Assembly: GCF_002811955.1 (NCBI RefSeq)
Contig: NZ_NPEF01000011.1
Span: 1-32,420 of the forward strand
DNA from: Leptospira ellisii
GTDB lineage: Bacteria > Spirochaetota > Leptospiria > Leptospirales > Leptospiraceae
Direction: 5' to 3'
Length of the DNA stretch: 32,420 bases
In this document: positions 17,644 through 27,170 of the stretch, one piece after another
How the letters are laid out: the number at the start of each line of letters is the position of its first letter
How positions within the stretch are numbered: the stretch's first letter is position 1
Notes under the pieces: generated by a model
The model's database searches: none
What the model saw: only the letters and a program-made list of their open reading frames with translations
What the model was told of the DNA's origin: nothing
Program-made: the position numbers and the translations under genes

Positions 17644-18624
17644 TCAGGTCCTATCCTTATAAAGACTGCGGATCACCTGTGCGAGATCGTTTTTTTGATA
17701 CCGCACCTCCAGAATTTCCGAATCGGAGGAAGCGGCGAGCGTTCCCATCAGCCGATTTAGGGATTCCCCCTCCCTGACCCTCACCCGAAAACGATCCGAA
17801 GCTCCGTTGAAGATCGGAGTATAATCGGAAGGAAGATCGGGGACGGAATCCCCCCGAAAAAGAACCTCCACGAAATGATCCGTTCCGCCCAGGTTGCGGA
17901 AGGAATTGAGATCTCCGTCGAAACGGATTTTCCCGTGATCGATGAGGATGATCCTCTTCGCGAGAGTTTCTATATCCTGAACGTCGTGGGTCGTAAGAAG
18001 AACGGTCACCTTCTCTTCGCGGTTGATCGTACGTATGAATTCGCGCACCCGTTCCTTGACGAGTACGTCGAGACCTATCGTCGGCTCGTCCAAAAAAAGC
18101 ACGCGCGGAAAATGCAGAAGACTGGCCGCGATCTCCGCCTTCATCCTTTGTCCCAGACTCAACTTGCGCACCTGTTGCTGGAAGAAGTCCTCGAAACCGA
18201 GAAGATCGAAGAACAACTCCATTCTATTTTTATAATCCTTTTCGGAGATGCGATACACGGACTTCAAAAGATCGAAGGATTCCCCCACCGGAAGATCCCA
18301 CCATAACTGGGTTTTTTGTCCGAACACCACTCCGATCTGTTTGGAATTCTCCTTCCTGTCCCGGGACGGATCCAAACCGAAAACGGAAATTTTTCCCTCG
18401 TCGGGAGTCAAAACCCCGGTCAACAACTTGATCGTAGTGGATTTACCTGCTCCGTTCGGACCGATATAACCCACGAACTCTCCGGGCGGAAGGGAGAAGG
18501 AAATATCCTCCACCGCATGAACCGTTTCCTTGCGGGAATGAAACAAGGAGAGGATCGCTCCGCGTAATCCCGGACTTCTTTTGGAGATCAAAAATTTTTT
18601 TTTGAGATTTTCTACTTGGATCAA
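17644..18624 (-). CDS. ABC-2 exporter ATPase (COG4586-like)
   Basis: 326 residues from a TTG start at 18624 (MIQVENLKKKFLIS); no ATG fits. Walker A GPNGAGKST at 55-63, Q-loop FGQKTQLWWDLP at 101-112, signature LSLGQRMKAE at 155-164 (LSLGQ in place of LSGGQ, usual for this subfamily), Walker B VLFLDEP at 175-181, switch His213 in LLTTHD. A C-terminal domain of about 80 residues follows, as in COG4586 members. It is the first gene of the exporter operon with the two permeases. Its promoter should lie in the 316-base spacer shared with the divergent DUF3015 locus. Confidence 0.92.
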   Translation of the reverse strand: MIQVENLKKKFLISKRSPGLRGAILSLFHSRKETVHAVEDISFSLPPGEFVGYIGPNGAGKSTTIKLLTGVLTPDEGKISVFGLDPSRDRKENSKQIGVVFGQKTQLWWDLPVGESFDLLKSVYRISEKDYKNRMELFFDLLGFEDFFQQQVRKLSLGQRMKAEIAASLLHFPRVLFLDEPTIGLDVLVKERVREFIRTINREEKVTVLLTTHDVQDIETLAKRIILIDHGKIRFDGDLNSFRNLGGTDHFVEVLFRGDSVPDLPSDYTPIFNGASDRFRVRVREGESLNRLMGTLAASSDSEILEVRYQKNDLAQVIRSLYKDRT

Positions 18625-18940
18625 TGCGCAGTCGCTCCGTGTCTACAATCGGACTTTTTTATACGCCTTTAGGGATAAAAAACACGCCGAATGTCCGTAA
18701 TTTTCAACTTATAGGATAGAATAAATTTCCCTCTCGATACGGATCGAATTTCGCCGTTATGCGATAGACCGTTCGTGTTAGAATAAAACGGACCGGAATT
18801 TGATTCGATCGAGTGTAAAGTAATTTCCCGAAATTTTGACCATGGAAATAAACAAAAAAGAAATTATTTTCTCCAAAAATGCGTTGACTCGATCCTTTTT
18901 TAAATGAACCTTACTCTGATTTTTCCATAGGAGATACATT
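18625..18940. other. Divergent spacer between ABC operon and DUF3015 locus 2
   Basis: 316 AT-rich bases without a gene. They must contain promoters for both the minus-strand exporter operon and the plus-strand DUF3015 pair. The only recognisable element is the TTGACT...CTTACTC stretch at 18884-18916, described separately. AGGAGA lies ahead of the start at 18941. Confidence 0.6.
18884..18916 (+). promoter_or_regulatory. Promoter-like element of DUF3015 locus 2
   Basis: TTGACT (18884-18889), five of six to the -35 consensus, is followed by TCCTTT and, 27 bases after its first base, by TTACTC: the same spacing as at 11007-11039. There is no good -10 hexamer at the standard distance, so the conserved TTACTC may mark a different factor or the transcription start. 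Confidence 0.45.
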
Positions 18941-19438
18941 ATGAAGAAAAGAGTAGTTTCGACTGTTCTCTGCCTCGCTGTGTTGGCCGGATTCGGTCTG
19001 ACCGGTAAAGTAGAAGCAAAGAATTACGGAATGGCAGGGTGCGGATTGGGTGCTACCGTCATTAAAGACAACACCGTTGGTTCACAACTTTTTGCGGCAA
19101 CTTTGAATGCCACAGGAGTTCAAACTTCCGGGATTACGTCCGGAACTTCCAATTGTACGGCTGACGGAATCGTAAAATCCGATAAAGCGCAAGAGCTTTT
19201 CGTAACCGTCAACTATCAAAGCCTCGAGCAGGAAATGGCTCTTGGAAAAGGGGAAAAACTGGATTCTTTCGCAAAACTTCTGGGTTGTGACGCAGGTTCC
19301 GTTTCTCGTTTTGGAAAACTGACCAAAGATAAGTATTCTTCTTTGATCAAACAAGACACTACTCCTTCTCTTTTACTTTCCGCGGTGAAATCCGAAGTGA
19401 AAGGGGATGCGTCTCTTTCTAAGAACTGTACTCTATAA
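18941..19438 (+). CDS. DUF3015-family exported protein, locus 2 first copy
   Basis: 165 residues, the same length as the first copy of locus 1. Signal peptide (about 1-25, ending VEAKNYG) then MAGCGLGATVIKDN. Four conserved cysteines: GCGLGA, TSNCTADG, LLGCD, SKNCTL. NATGVQTSGITSGTSNC parallels NATGIQTFGITTGTSNC at locus 1, so the two first copies are counterparts. TAGGAGATACATT precedes the ATG. The pair is co-directional with an 18-base gap. Function unknown. Confidence 0.92.
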   Translation: MKKRVVSTVLCLAVLAGFGLTGKVEAKNYGMAGCGLGATVIKDNTVGSQLFAATLNATGVQTSGITSGTSNCTADGIVKSDKAQELFVTVNYQSLEQEMALGKGEKLDSFAKLLGCDAGSVSRFGKLTKDKYSSLIKQDTTPSLLLSAVKSEVKGDASLSKNCTL

Positions 19439-19456
19439 TCGGGAGATTCATAAGAT

Positions 19457-19945
19457 ATGAAGAAACTCATTGCAATCGCACTTACTTCCCTTTTCGTTCT
19501 TTCCTCAAATCTCTCCGCGAAACCCGCTTACGGAATGGCTGGATGCGGACTGGGATCTTTGATCATCAAGGACAACGGATTCGTTCAGATTTTCGCCGCT
19601 ACTTCCAACGGTATTTACTACAACCAATCTTTCGGAATGACTTCCGGAACCTCCAACTGTACTACCGACGGAATCGTTAACAACGATAAGGCGAAAGAAG
19701 TTTTCGTTCACATGAACTACGAAAGCCTGGAACAAGAAATCGCTATGGGAAAAGGTGAAAAACTTTCCAGCTTGGCGACTCTTTTCGGATGTTCCGCCGA
19801 TTCCAAAAGATTCAAAGAAGTGGCTAAAGAAAACTACTCCAAAATCTTCACCACCGCTGCGGTCAAAAATCCTAGCGTGATCCTTTCCAACCTCGAAATC
19901 GAAGTGGGAAAAGACGCTGAACTGAAAAGCAGCTGCAAAATCTAA
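19457..19945 (+). CDS. DUF3015-family exported protein, locus 2 second copy
   Basis: 162 residues. Signal peptide ends near LSAKPAYG, then MAGCGLGSLIIKDNG. Cysteines GCGLGS, TSNCTTDG, LFGCS and SSCKI match the other three copies. YNQSFGMTSGT pairs it with the second copy of locus 1. GGGAG is 12 bases before the ATG. Codon use at this pair appears more biased to frequent codons (many GAA, AAA, AAC, CTT) than in its neighbours, which may mean high expression (impression, not computed). A terminator follows. Confidence 0.92.
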   Translation: MKKLIAIALTSLFVLSSNLSAKPAYGMAGCGLGSLIIKDNGFVQIFAATSNGIYYNQSFGMTSGTSNCTTDGIVNNDKAKEVFVHMNYESLEQEIAMGKGEKLSSLATLFGCSADSKRFKEVAKENYSKIFTTAAVKNPSVILSNLEIEVGKDAELKSSCKI

Positions 19946-19972
19946 GTTTAATTCTTTAGAATTTTATTTAGG

Positions 19973-20004
19973 AAAAGCCTCGGAAGAAATTCCGAGGCTT
20001 TTTT
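19973..20004 (+). terminator. Rho-independent terminator after DUF3015 locus 2
   Basis: A perfect stem, AAAAGCCTCGGAA / TTCCGAGGCTTTT, with loop GAAA, then further T residues (the downstream arm runs into TTTTTT). Because the upstream arm begins with A residues it can also end transcription from the converging lipoprotein gene at 20066. Confidence 0.9.
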
Positions 20005-20065
20005 ATTGAATTCTAATTTGAGTTCGATCCAATAGAGATAGATACGCGCGTTTCTAAATGCCAAT

Positions 20066-20557
20066 TTAACGTTTCGAAACCTCGTTGAGGTGTTCGTTCT
20101 CCAATAAATCGCTCAGAGCGTCCTCTTTTATGATCTCTTTGATGAAGAAATCCGGCATCGAAATTTCCTTTTCGTTGAATATGATAAAACGGTAAAACGA
20201 AGTTTTTCCCTTTTCGATCCGGAGGATCTTGTCTACGTCCGGTTTGGAAGGAATCGTAAGACGATAGAACCCCTCCTCCAGATTCTCCGTATAAAACTCC
20301 CCGTTGGACAAACGGAATACGGAAACGGAAACCGTCTCCGATGATTCCTTAAAATGCCGTTTGTATTTTCTGAGTTCGAATTCGTAGGTCCACGCGGCGA
20401 GGGCGGTTTCGATCGGACGTATGACGTACAATCTCCCCATGGCGTTCGCCGGATTTTCCAATCGTACGAACGGTCTTTTTTCGGAACACCGAACCCCGAA
20501 CGTAAACGAGGATACGACGAGGAGGATCAAGATGAGTTTTCGTTTGTTAAGCGACAT
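20066..20557 (-). CDS. DUF2846-like lipoprotein, copy 2
   Basis: 163 residues. Signal ends GVRC (Cys24). The mature part reads AMGRLYVIRPIETALAAW, LSNGEFYTENLEEGFYRL, RIEKGKTSFYRFIIFNEKE. This is the same layout and many of the same residues as the gene at 14968-15441 (LYVLRPSRIPMALW, LEEGYHKL, DYMIFNESF). AAAGGTAA lies before the ATG, and only 6 bases separate it from the stop of the upstream HEARH gene, so the two form an operon. Function unknown; DUF2846 likeness is by eye. Confidence 0.83.
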   Translation of the reverse strand: MSLNKRKLILILLVVSSFTFGVRCSEKRPFVRLENPANAMGRLYVIRPIETALAAWTYEFELRKYKRHFKESSETVSVSVFRLSNGEFYTENLEEGFYRLTIPSKPDVDKILRIEKGKTSFYRFIIFNEKEISMPDFFIKEIIKEDALSDLLENEHLNEVSKR

Positions 20558-20563
20558 GTTCGT

Positions 20564-21244
20564 TTACCTTTTTGCGACGATTCTGCCTAATTCCGAATTG
20601 TACATTCCCAACAATTCCGTTCCATGATTTTCCGGATAGAGTCCGTAACAATACATTTCGAACAAAAAAGCGGCCCCGAATCCGTACGCCCCGTCCTCCC
20701 GATCGTCGCAGGCCGCCATTCCCTCCAACTTCGTCTCCGGTTTTCTCAAGCTCAAGTAGGGAAATCCGGAAGGACACACAACGTGTTGAAAGTCGGTTCC
20801 GTCGGAATGTCTGGCCTCGTGCACCAGAACGAGGGTCTGTTCCCACAAGGAGAAGCGGAAAAATTCCCGATTGAGATACACGATCCCCCGATGATAATGC
20901 GCGGCGTAATCCTGGGAAACGTCCGATTTAAAACCGGAAATCCGAACCCGAAGCCAATCCCGCAACGCCGGACCGGAAAAGGAAAAACCGAAGTAACGTT
21001 CGAATTTAGAATTCCGTTCGTAAAAGGAGGATCCGGTTTTTAACCCGCGGGGTTTCAGATCTTCGACGTAACGCCAAAGGATTTCGATTTTTTTCGTCTG
21101 TTCTGAATTCAATTCGGAGGGAAAAAAACGGAAAGCCGCGGAATCGGACCGGAGCGGAAAACAACCGGTCGCGGCGAACGCGAGAACGAGGAATATTTTC
21201 CGCGCCGGATCTTCCCGAAAAAAATTTACGATCCGTAAACGCAC
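20564..21244 (-). CDS. Lipoprotein with HEARH metallopeptidase-like motif
   Basis: 226 residues from a GTG at 21244. A TTG at 21283 would add 13 residues, and no ATG precedes the lipobox, so the start is uncertain. Signal ends AATGC (Cys28). The central motif [21 protein letters not shown] (His142-His146 plus a further His) matches HExxH zinc binding. A Cys-Asp rich [17 protein letters not shown] follows. Peptidase activity is inference; the family is not recognised. It is the second HExxH lipoprotein of the window and, like the first (10072-10962), sits close to a DUF3015 pair. It is in an operon with the DUF2846-like gene downstream. Confidence 0.8.
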   Translation of the reverse strand: MRLRIVNFFREDPARKIFLVLAFAATGCFPLRSDSAAFRFFPSELNSEQTKKIEILWRYVEDLKPRGLKTGSSFYERNSKFERYFGFSFSGPALRDWLRVRISGFKSDVSQDYAAHYHRGIVYLNREFFRFSLWEQTLVLVHEARHSDGTDFQHVVCPSGFPYLSLRKPETKLEGMAACDDREDGAYGFGAAFLFEMYCYGLYPENHGTELLGMYNSELGRIVAKR

Positions 21245-21327
21245 GCGTTGATGTTCGTATAACGATGCGATTGCACAATTCAAAACTGCTATTTACAGGA
21301 CACGCACTTCGAAAAAATTGGAACTGG

Positions 21328-22689
21328 ATGGATACGCAGGAATCTTCGATAACACCGGACCGACAATTCGTACAAAGGATCTCTTCCAATCTGCGCGGAA
21401 TTTTAATCTCCGGTAAAACCAAGATAGAGGTCCCCTATTCCCTTCCCGGGGACGAATACGACGTGTTTCTGTTTAAAAAGAAACGCAGGAAACCGTCCGT
21501 CAAACTCGTTCCTATCTCCGCCGTTCCCCGATCGATCGAAGCTCCCTGCGAAGCGTTCACGCGTTGCGGCGGATGTTCCGCGCAGCACATTCCCTACGAA
21601 GAACAATTCCGACTCAAAACGTCCTCTCTATGCGAAAGTTATCGGAACGAATTCGAAGCGGAACCGATCGTGATTCCCGCGCAAGAAACCTATCATTACA
21701 GAAATCGAATGGACTTCGGCGTTTTTCCGGGACCGATCGTCGGACAAAGGGAATCCGGTTCCTTCCGCAGAATCGTGGACCTGAAACGTTGTACGATCCA
21801 AAGCCCAGAGGCCGACGAAGAGTTGGCCCGATTCCGCGGTCTTCTTTCCCGTTTTCCCGATCTTCCCTACGACCGCAAAGTAGATGCAGGATTTCTAAAA
21901 TATATCACGATACGAAAGGCGCGGAACACTTCCGAAATGATGACGATCCTGACGTTCGTGGAAGAATTCAAGGATTCCCCCGAGGAGAAAACGTTCGCGG
22001 AAGAATGTATGAAAACGTTAAAGGCGGATCACCTTTTGTTCTGCTACAATCGTAGAAAGGGGGAGGTTTCGGCTTCGGGAGAAGTCAGATCGTTTCGAGG
22101 TTCGTCGTCCTACTCGGAACTCGTATGGGGAAAGGAATTCCGGGTTCCTTTCGATTCGTTTTTCCAACCCAACCCGACCGGATTTCAACCGATCCTGGAT
22201 TTTATGGAACGCGAAATTCCGCGCGGATCGAATCGGCTCGTGGATCTTTTCTGCGGTTCCGGTTTTTTCGGAAGGATCTTCGCGGACCGTTTCGCGGAAG
22301 TCGTCGGAGTCGATTCCATCGAAAGCGCTCTCGAAATCGCGCGCGGACAAATGCAAGCCGACTTCCCCGAAATTCGGAGCACGTATCACAGAGAGGATCT
22401 TTTTTCCAAAAAATCCCTGCCCGGACTTTCGGATCTGTTTCGTTCCGAAGGAGACGACGTTCTCATCGCGGATCCTCCCCGAGCCGGTCTCGGAGAATTC
22501 GTCCTGGAAGCGCTCAAAAATTCCGCGATCGGGTCGTTTTTATACGTATCGTGCAATCCTTCCTCCCAACTCGAAGACCTGCGGAAATTAAAGGATCGGT
22601 TTCGGATCCGGAAACTTATGATCACGGATCCTTATCCGCAGACCCCGCATTTGGAATCCGTAGCTTTTCTGACTTCGGCTTCCGTCTGA
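21328..22689 (+). CDS. RNA (uracil-5-)-methyltransferase, RlmD/TrmA family
   Basis: 453 residues from the ATG at 21328 (MDTQESSI). An ATG at 21265 gives 21 more residues but would run closer to, or into, the divergent gene. N-terminal TRAM-like beta region, then C-x5-C-x2-C ([10 protein letters not shown], 74-83) and a fourth Cys in LKRCTI (155), the Fe-S ligands of RlmC/RlmD-type enzymes. Then [12 protein letters not shown]-binding [10 protein letters not shown] (306-315), ADPPRAG (381-387) and the catalytic Cys in YVSCNPSS (409). It transfers a methyl group from SAM to C5 of a uridine in rRNA or tRNA; which site is not decidable from sequence alone. It is monocistronic by position. Confidence 0.92.
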   Translation: MDTQESSITPDRQFVQRISSNLRGILISGKTKIEVPYSLPGDEYDVFLFKKKRRKPSVKLVPISAVPRSIEAPCEAFTRCGGCSAQHIPYEEQFRLKTSSLCESYRNEFEAEPIVIPAQETYHYRNRMDFGVFPGPIVGQRESGSFRRIVDLKRCTIQSPEADEELARFRGLLSRFPDLPYDRKVDAGFLKYITIRKARNTSEMMTILTFVEEFKDSPEEKTFAEECMKTLKADHLLFCYNRRKGEVSASGEVRSFRGSSSYSELVWGKEFRVPFDSFFQPNPTGFQPILDFMEREIPRGSNRLVDLFCGSGFFGRIFADRFAEVVGVDSIESALEIARGQMQADFPEIRSTYHREDLFSKKSLPGLSDLFRSEGDDVLIADPPRAGLGEFVLEALKNSAIGSFLYVSCNPSSQLEDLRKLKDRFRIRKLMITDPYPQTPHLESVAFLTSASV

Positions 22690-22764
22690 CCCAAAAATCT
22701 CTGTAGAGATTCCGGTTTTAAAACGATATTTAAGAGGGAGATAGACGTATCTCCGGGATCCTCT

Positions 22765-23889
22765 ATGACCAGAAAACTAGTTTTATACTTCACCCTCGTC
22801 CTCGTCCTTTGGGAAGCAGGTTGCAACACCGTGATCATCCGCCCCTGGACTCCTCCGTATAAGAGCCGTTCGGTGCACGAAATCCGGGTGTTGCTCGGAA
22901 AAGCGGAAGGCGATCTTCAGATCCGCGGAGAAGGAATCCTTTCCGTGTACGACGCGAACGAACTTCTCATAAAAAAAGGAATCGACATCATTTCGCTTAA
23001 CGTTTCCAGACTGAAGGCGCCGATCCGATTCGCCTCAGAAACCCAAGGTCTGGAATTCAAATCGTTGAAGGTGCGCGGATCCATTCTCCTGATCCCCCAG
23101 AACACGGGCCCCGCTCTCGTGGTCAACGTGCTTCCTCTGGAGGAATATCTATACGCCGTAGTGCCGTCCGAAGTCCCTTACGGCTGGCCTCAGGAGGCGC
23201 TCAAGGCGCAGGCGATCTGCGCCAGAACCTACGCGGTGCGTGAAATATTAAATAAAAAGAATGCGTTTTACGACGTGGAAGCGAACACCAATTCCCAGGT
23301 TTACGGAGGATTGGAGAAGGAACATCCCTCCACCACGAAAGCGGTTCAGGACACGACCGGGGTTTTGGCCGTTTACGAGGAGAATCCCATCCAAGCGTTC
23401 TTTCATTCCAACAGCGGCGGAAAAACGGAAGTGCCCGAAAACGTATGGGGAGGAAAACGAATCCCCTATCTTTCCACGGTCGCTTCCGAATTCGACCGCG
23501 CGGGCGACAACTTCTATTGGAAGGACGTAATTCCCCAAGAGACGCTCGATTCGAAATTCTCCCATCTAAAATTGGGAGAGATCCAATCCGTTCAGGTATT
23601 GTCCAGAACCGGATCCGGTCGCGTGGATCTGATGGAACTCTCCGGAAGCGAAGGTTCGTCCCGGATCCGCGGAAGGGAGTTCAGACAGACGTTGGGAAGT
23701 TCCGTACGTTCCCTCCGATTCGGAATTCAGAAGGAAGGAAGCGGCTACCTCGTAAAGGGAATGGGCTCCGGTCACGGAGTGGGACTCAGTCAATGGGGAA
23801 GTTTCGGAATGGCGAAGGAGAATTACAACTACGTCGAAATTCTGAGACACTACTATCCGGGTACGGATCTCGCTCGAATCACGCGTTAA
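22765..23889 (+). CDS. SpoIID/LytB-domain lipoprotein
   Basis: 374 residues. Signal ends EAGC (Cys20). The SpoIID domain occupies about 120-370: [16 protein letters not shown] (123-138, with the Glu of SEVP in the position of the catalytic Glu of SpoIID), [34 protein letters not shown] and [15 protein letters not shown] near the end. SpoIID-type proteins are lytic transglycosylases acting on denuded glycan; in a non-spore-former a peptidoglycan-remodelling role is likely. A short start gap (26 bases) to the LolD-type ATPase suggests they may be co-transcribed. Confidence 0.9.
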   Translation: MTRKLVLYFTLVLVLWEAGCNTVIIRPWTPPYKSRSVHEIRVLLGKAEGDLQIRGEGILSVYDANELLIKKGIDIISLNVSRLKAPIRFASETQGLEFKSLKVRGSILLIPQNTGPALVVNVLPLEEYLYAVVPSEVPYGWPQEALKAQAICARTYAVREILNKKNAFYDVEANTNSQVYGGLEKEHPSTTKAVQDTTGVLAVYEENPIQAFFHSNSGGKTEVPENVWGGKRIPYLSTVASEFDRAGDNFYWKDVIPQETLDSKFSHLKLGEIQSVQVLSRTGSGRVDLMELSGSEGSSRIRGREFRQTLGSSVRSLRFGIQKEGSGYLVKGMGSGHGVGLSQWGSFGMAKENYNYVEILRHYYPGTDLARITR

Positions 23890-23914
23890 TCGGAAGTCGT
23901 TTAACAATCCTCGC

Positions 23915-24610
23915 ATGTCAGATACGGTTTCGTCCGACGTAAGGAGAATCAGAATCTCCGCCCTGCACAAATCGTATCAAAGCGGAAAACTGCTCACGCC
24001 CGTGTTAAAGGGGCTGGACCTCGACATCCCGAGCGACTCACTGGTGACCCTGATGGGGCCCTCCGGTTCGGGTAAATCAACTTTTTTGAATATACTCTCC
24101 GGAATCGACTTTCCGGATTCCGGAGAGGTGAACGTGAACGGATACGAACTCCACAAATTGGACGAAGCCGAACTTACGTCCTACAGACGCGCGGAAACCG
24201 GAATCATATTCCAATTTTTTCATCTACTCCCCTATCTCGACGCTTTGGAAAACGTGGCGGTTCCGCTTTATATCTCCGGTCTGGGTAAAAAGGAGGCGAG
24301 ACAAAAGGCGGAGGAAGCCCTGGAGCAGGTCGGTCTCGCCGAAAGAAGGTTCCATAAACCGGACGAGTTATCGGGCGGGGAACAACAAAGAGTCGCCATC
24401 GCAAGAGCCGTCTGCAAACGTCCTTCTCTCATCCTTGCGGACGAACCTACCGGAAACCTAGACACTAAAAACGCGGAAAAAGTGATCCGGCTTTTGATCG
24501 ACCTTCAAAAACGGAACCGATTTACGCTTTTTATAGTCACGCACGATCCGAATCTGGGCGCATTGGGGGAACATCGCCTCAACATGGCGGACGGGGTCTT
24601 AACCGACTAA
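23915..24610 (+). CDS. ABC ATPase, LolD/YbbA type
   Basis: 231 residues. Walker [10 protein letters not shown] (48-56), Q-loop and following [10 protein letters not shown] (99-108), signature [14 protein letters not shown] (152-165), Walker [13 protein letters not shown] (172-183), His in VTHD. This is the MacB/LolD/FtsE branch, which works with FtsX-type permeases. The partner starts 7 bases downstream, so the pair is an obvious transporter. The substrate may be a lipoprotein, lipid or hydrophobic compound; no periplasmic adaptor is encoded alongside. Confidence 0.95.
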   Translation: MSDTVSSDVRRIRISALHKSYQSGKLLTPVLKGLDLDIPSDSLVTLMGPSGSGKSTFLNILSGIDFPDSGEVNVNGYELHKLDEAELTSYRRAETGIIFQFFHLLPYLDALENVAVPLYISGLGKKEARQKAEEALEQVGLAERRFHKPDELSGGEQQRVAIARAVCKRPSLILADEPTGNLDTKNAEKVIRLLIDLQKRNRFTLFIVTHDPNLGALGEHRLNMADGVLTD

Positions 24611-24617
24611 CGTCCGT

Positions 24618-27092
24618 ATGTCGATCCGTCTTTACGTCCTTTTTCTTTTCGAATATTTCCGAAATCATAAATCGGCCGCCTTCTTTGCGTTAGCCGGAAT
24701 CTCGCTCGGCGTGGGGCTTTTCATATCCACCACCGCCAACGGAATCAAAGCCGAAAAAAGCCTCACCGACTTCGCGATGGGTTATTTTCAAGGGGAATAT
24801 AAGATCAAGATATCCTCCTCCCTAGGGGATCAACATCTTCCCGCGGAACTGATCTCCGAACTTCACCGCGACCCGGAGCTGGATTGGATCGTAAAGATCG
24901 TTCCTAGGATACAAAGGGAGGTGATCGTAAACGATTCCATACGAGCGGTTTATCTCGGATTGGATTTTCTCAAGGAGACGGGCGACATACGGCTCTCGCC
25001 CGAATCGCTCCGTGAATCGGATTCGGTTTTAGTAAGCCGCGCCTTGGCGGAACGGTTGAATTCCGAGTCGACCAAAATCGACACGGGTCAAAAGGGTTTT
25101 ACGATCTCGAAATGGAGAGGATTCGAAACGGACGGAGGCAACCTGCTTCTCGAAGACATAGATTCCGCGATGAATCGTTTGGGAGTTTCGGGGAAGGTGA
25201 GTTTTCTTCTTGTCCAGCCGAACGAATTCCGCTCCGAACAAAAATCGATTTTGGAAACGAAACTCGGTCCGGACTACAGGGTGGAAACGGTCGACGACAT
25301 ACGCGAAAAATCGGGGAACGCGCTCCGATCGTTTCAGCTCAACCTTCTCGTGATCTCGTTCATCTCACTGATCATCGCCTTCTTTATGGTTTCGAACACG
25401 ATGTCCGGATTGTATCTCGCCCGCGAAAAGGAATTGGGAATTTTGAAAACGATGGGACTGGGTCGCGGACATACCTTCCTTTTATTCGTGTCTCAGGCGT
25501 TTTTTCTCGGAACGGCGGGAAGCGTGTTCGGTCTTGTTTTGGGTTTTTATTTTTCCGGATTGGAGTTTTTCAGTCCCGAAGCGACCAGCGCCGATCTTTC
25601 CTATCTGAAGACGTACACCTCCGTACCCTCCGAGATATGGATCGTATCGATGAGCCTGGGAATTTTCGGATCCGTCCTTTCCTCCGCGTTTCCCTCCTGG
25701 CGGGCCGGAAAAATTTCCCCTTCCGCAATTCTCCGCGAATCTGCCTCCGGTAATATGCCTATCCAGGACACCAAACTTATGTTATACGGAGTGATCCTCC
25801 TGATTCTTTTCTCGGGAATCGCCTTTCTTCCGATTCGGACCGTAATCCCCTGGACCGGATTGATCGGAATCGGAGGAATCGTGATCGGAACCGTGTTGTG
25901 TTTTCCCTGGATTTTCTCGGCGTTCGGAAGACTTTTTTTCCGCTTATCGCAGCTTTCGGATCGGTCCTTCGTGTTCGCGAGAATCGGTTTGGAGGAAACC
26001 AAAAACCAGCCTCTGCGGAACACCCTTACCTCCGCGACGTTGATGCTCGCCACTTCTCTCGTGGTTTGTCTTTCCGTTTTGACGGACAGTTACCGCAGAT
26101 CCTTGAACGACTGGGTGGACGAGGAATTTCCGGCCGATCTGACCGTGATCAACTCGGCCAATCTCGCGGCGGGAATCAACGGCGGCGTTCCGCTCTCTTT
26201 GTTGGACGAACTCTCGAAACTCGAAACGACGGAATCTCTGGACGGTTTTTGCGTGAACACGAGGGTCGAGACCGACAAAGGGAACTTTACGATTCATGCA
26301 TATACTTTTTCCACGCACGACCGGGGGGATTCTCCGGAACGGACCGCCTCCGGGGAAAACGAGATCCTCGTCTCGTCCAATATGGCGTATCTTCAGAATT
26401 TTAAGGTCGGCGATACGATTCTCGTCTCCACTCCGATCGGGAAAAGGAGATTTTTGATCCGGGGAATCAAGGAGCATTTTTTCTCAGAACGTGGAACGAT
26501 CATGATGGATATAGGCCGATACGCGGAATATTTCGGACTGCAGGGATATAACTCTATTAAGATATTCTTAAAGAAGGACGCGGACCCAGCGGCGGCGAAA
26601 CGGAAAACGGAGGAGCTTCTCGGAAAACATCCTTCGCTCAAACTTTTGGACGCCGCGGAGCTGAGGGGATTGTACACCGAGGGGGTGGATAAGGTATTCG
26701 GAGTTTTGAATACTCTAAAAACGACCGCGTTTTTGATCGCGATGATCTCTCTGGTTTCCTCGCTGCTCCACAACCTGGTCTCCAAAAAAACGACTCTCGG
26801 AATCCTAAAATATATCGGCGCGGACGGAGCGCAGCTTCGACGCATCCTTTTGACGGAGAGCGTTTTTATCACGGTAATTTCCACCGTTTTCGGAATCCTT
26901 TTGGCTTTTTTGCTTTCCCCGATCGTATTGTATGTGGTCAATAAAAACGCGTTCGGATGGACCTTAAAATTCACCGTTTCCCCGGAAATCGTCCTGTTTT
27001 TTCTTTTTCTTTCCCCGATTTTGGGAATAATATCTTCTCTCGTTCCGTTGTATACTCTGAGGAAACTCGGATTTAAGATGAGTCGGGAATGA
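24618..27092 (+). CDS. Large FtsX-type ABC permease, YbbP-like
   Basis: 824 residues, close to the usual size of YbbP-type permeases with two FtsX domains. The first transmembrane segment is near 18-40, followed by a periplasmic domain of about 200 residues. FtsX domain one spans about 240-380 ([38 protein letters not shown]). Two further segments lie at about 390-440 and one near 475. A second periplasmic domain follows, then FtsX domain two from about 695 ([68 protein letters not shown]). It works with the ATPase 7 bases upstream. Such transporters move or mobilise envelope molecules; the substrate is unknown. Confidence 0.93.
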   Translation: MSIRLYVLFLFEYFRNHKSAAFFALAGISLGVGLFISTTANGIKAEKSLTDFAMGYFQGEYKIKISSSLGDQHLPAELISELHRDPELDWIVKIVPRIQREVIVNDSIRAVYLGLDFLKETGDIRLSPESLRESDSVLVSRALAERLNSESTKIDTGQKGFTISKWRGFETDGGNLLLEDIDSAMNRLGVSGKVSFLLVQPNEFRSEQKSILETKLGPDYRVETVDDIREKSGNALRSFQLNLLVISFISLIIAFFMVSNTMSGLYLAREKELGILKTMGLGRGHTFLLFVSQAFFLGTAGSVFGLVLGFYFSGLEFFSPEATSADLSYLKTYTSVPSEIWIVSMSLGIFGSVLSSAFPSWRAGKISPSAILRESASGNMPIQDTKLMLYGVILLILFSGIAFLPIRTVIPWTGLIGIGGIVIGTVLCFPWIFSAFGRLFFRLSQLSDRSFVFARIGLEETKNQPLRNTLTSATLMLATSLVVCLSVLTDSYRRSLNDWVDEEFPADLTVINSANLAAGINGGVPLSLLDELSKLETTESLDGFCVNTRVETDKGNFTIHAYTFSTHDRGDSPERTASGENEILVSSNMAYLQNFKVGDTILVSTPIGKRRFLIRGIKEHFFSERGTIMMDIGRYAEYFGLQGYNSIKIFLKKDADPAAAKRKTEELLGKHPSLKLLDAAELRGLYTEGVDKVFGVLNTLKTTAFLIAMISLVSSLLHNLVSKKTTLGILKYIGADGAQLRRILLTESVFITVISTVFGILLAFLLSPIVLYVVNKNAFGWTLKFTVSPEIVLFFLFLSPILGIISSLVPLYTLRKLGFKMSRE

Positions 27093-27170
27093 CCCGAACG
27101 TTCCGGAACATAAGAGTACGAAAACCAACTTGATCCGTAGTCTCCGCTTCGATAGGATGTTATCATCGAC

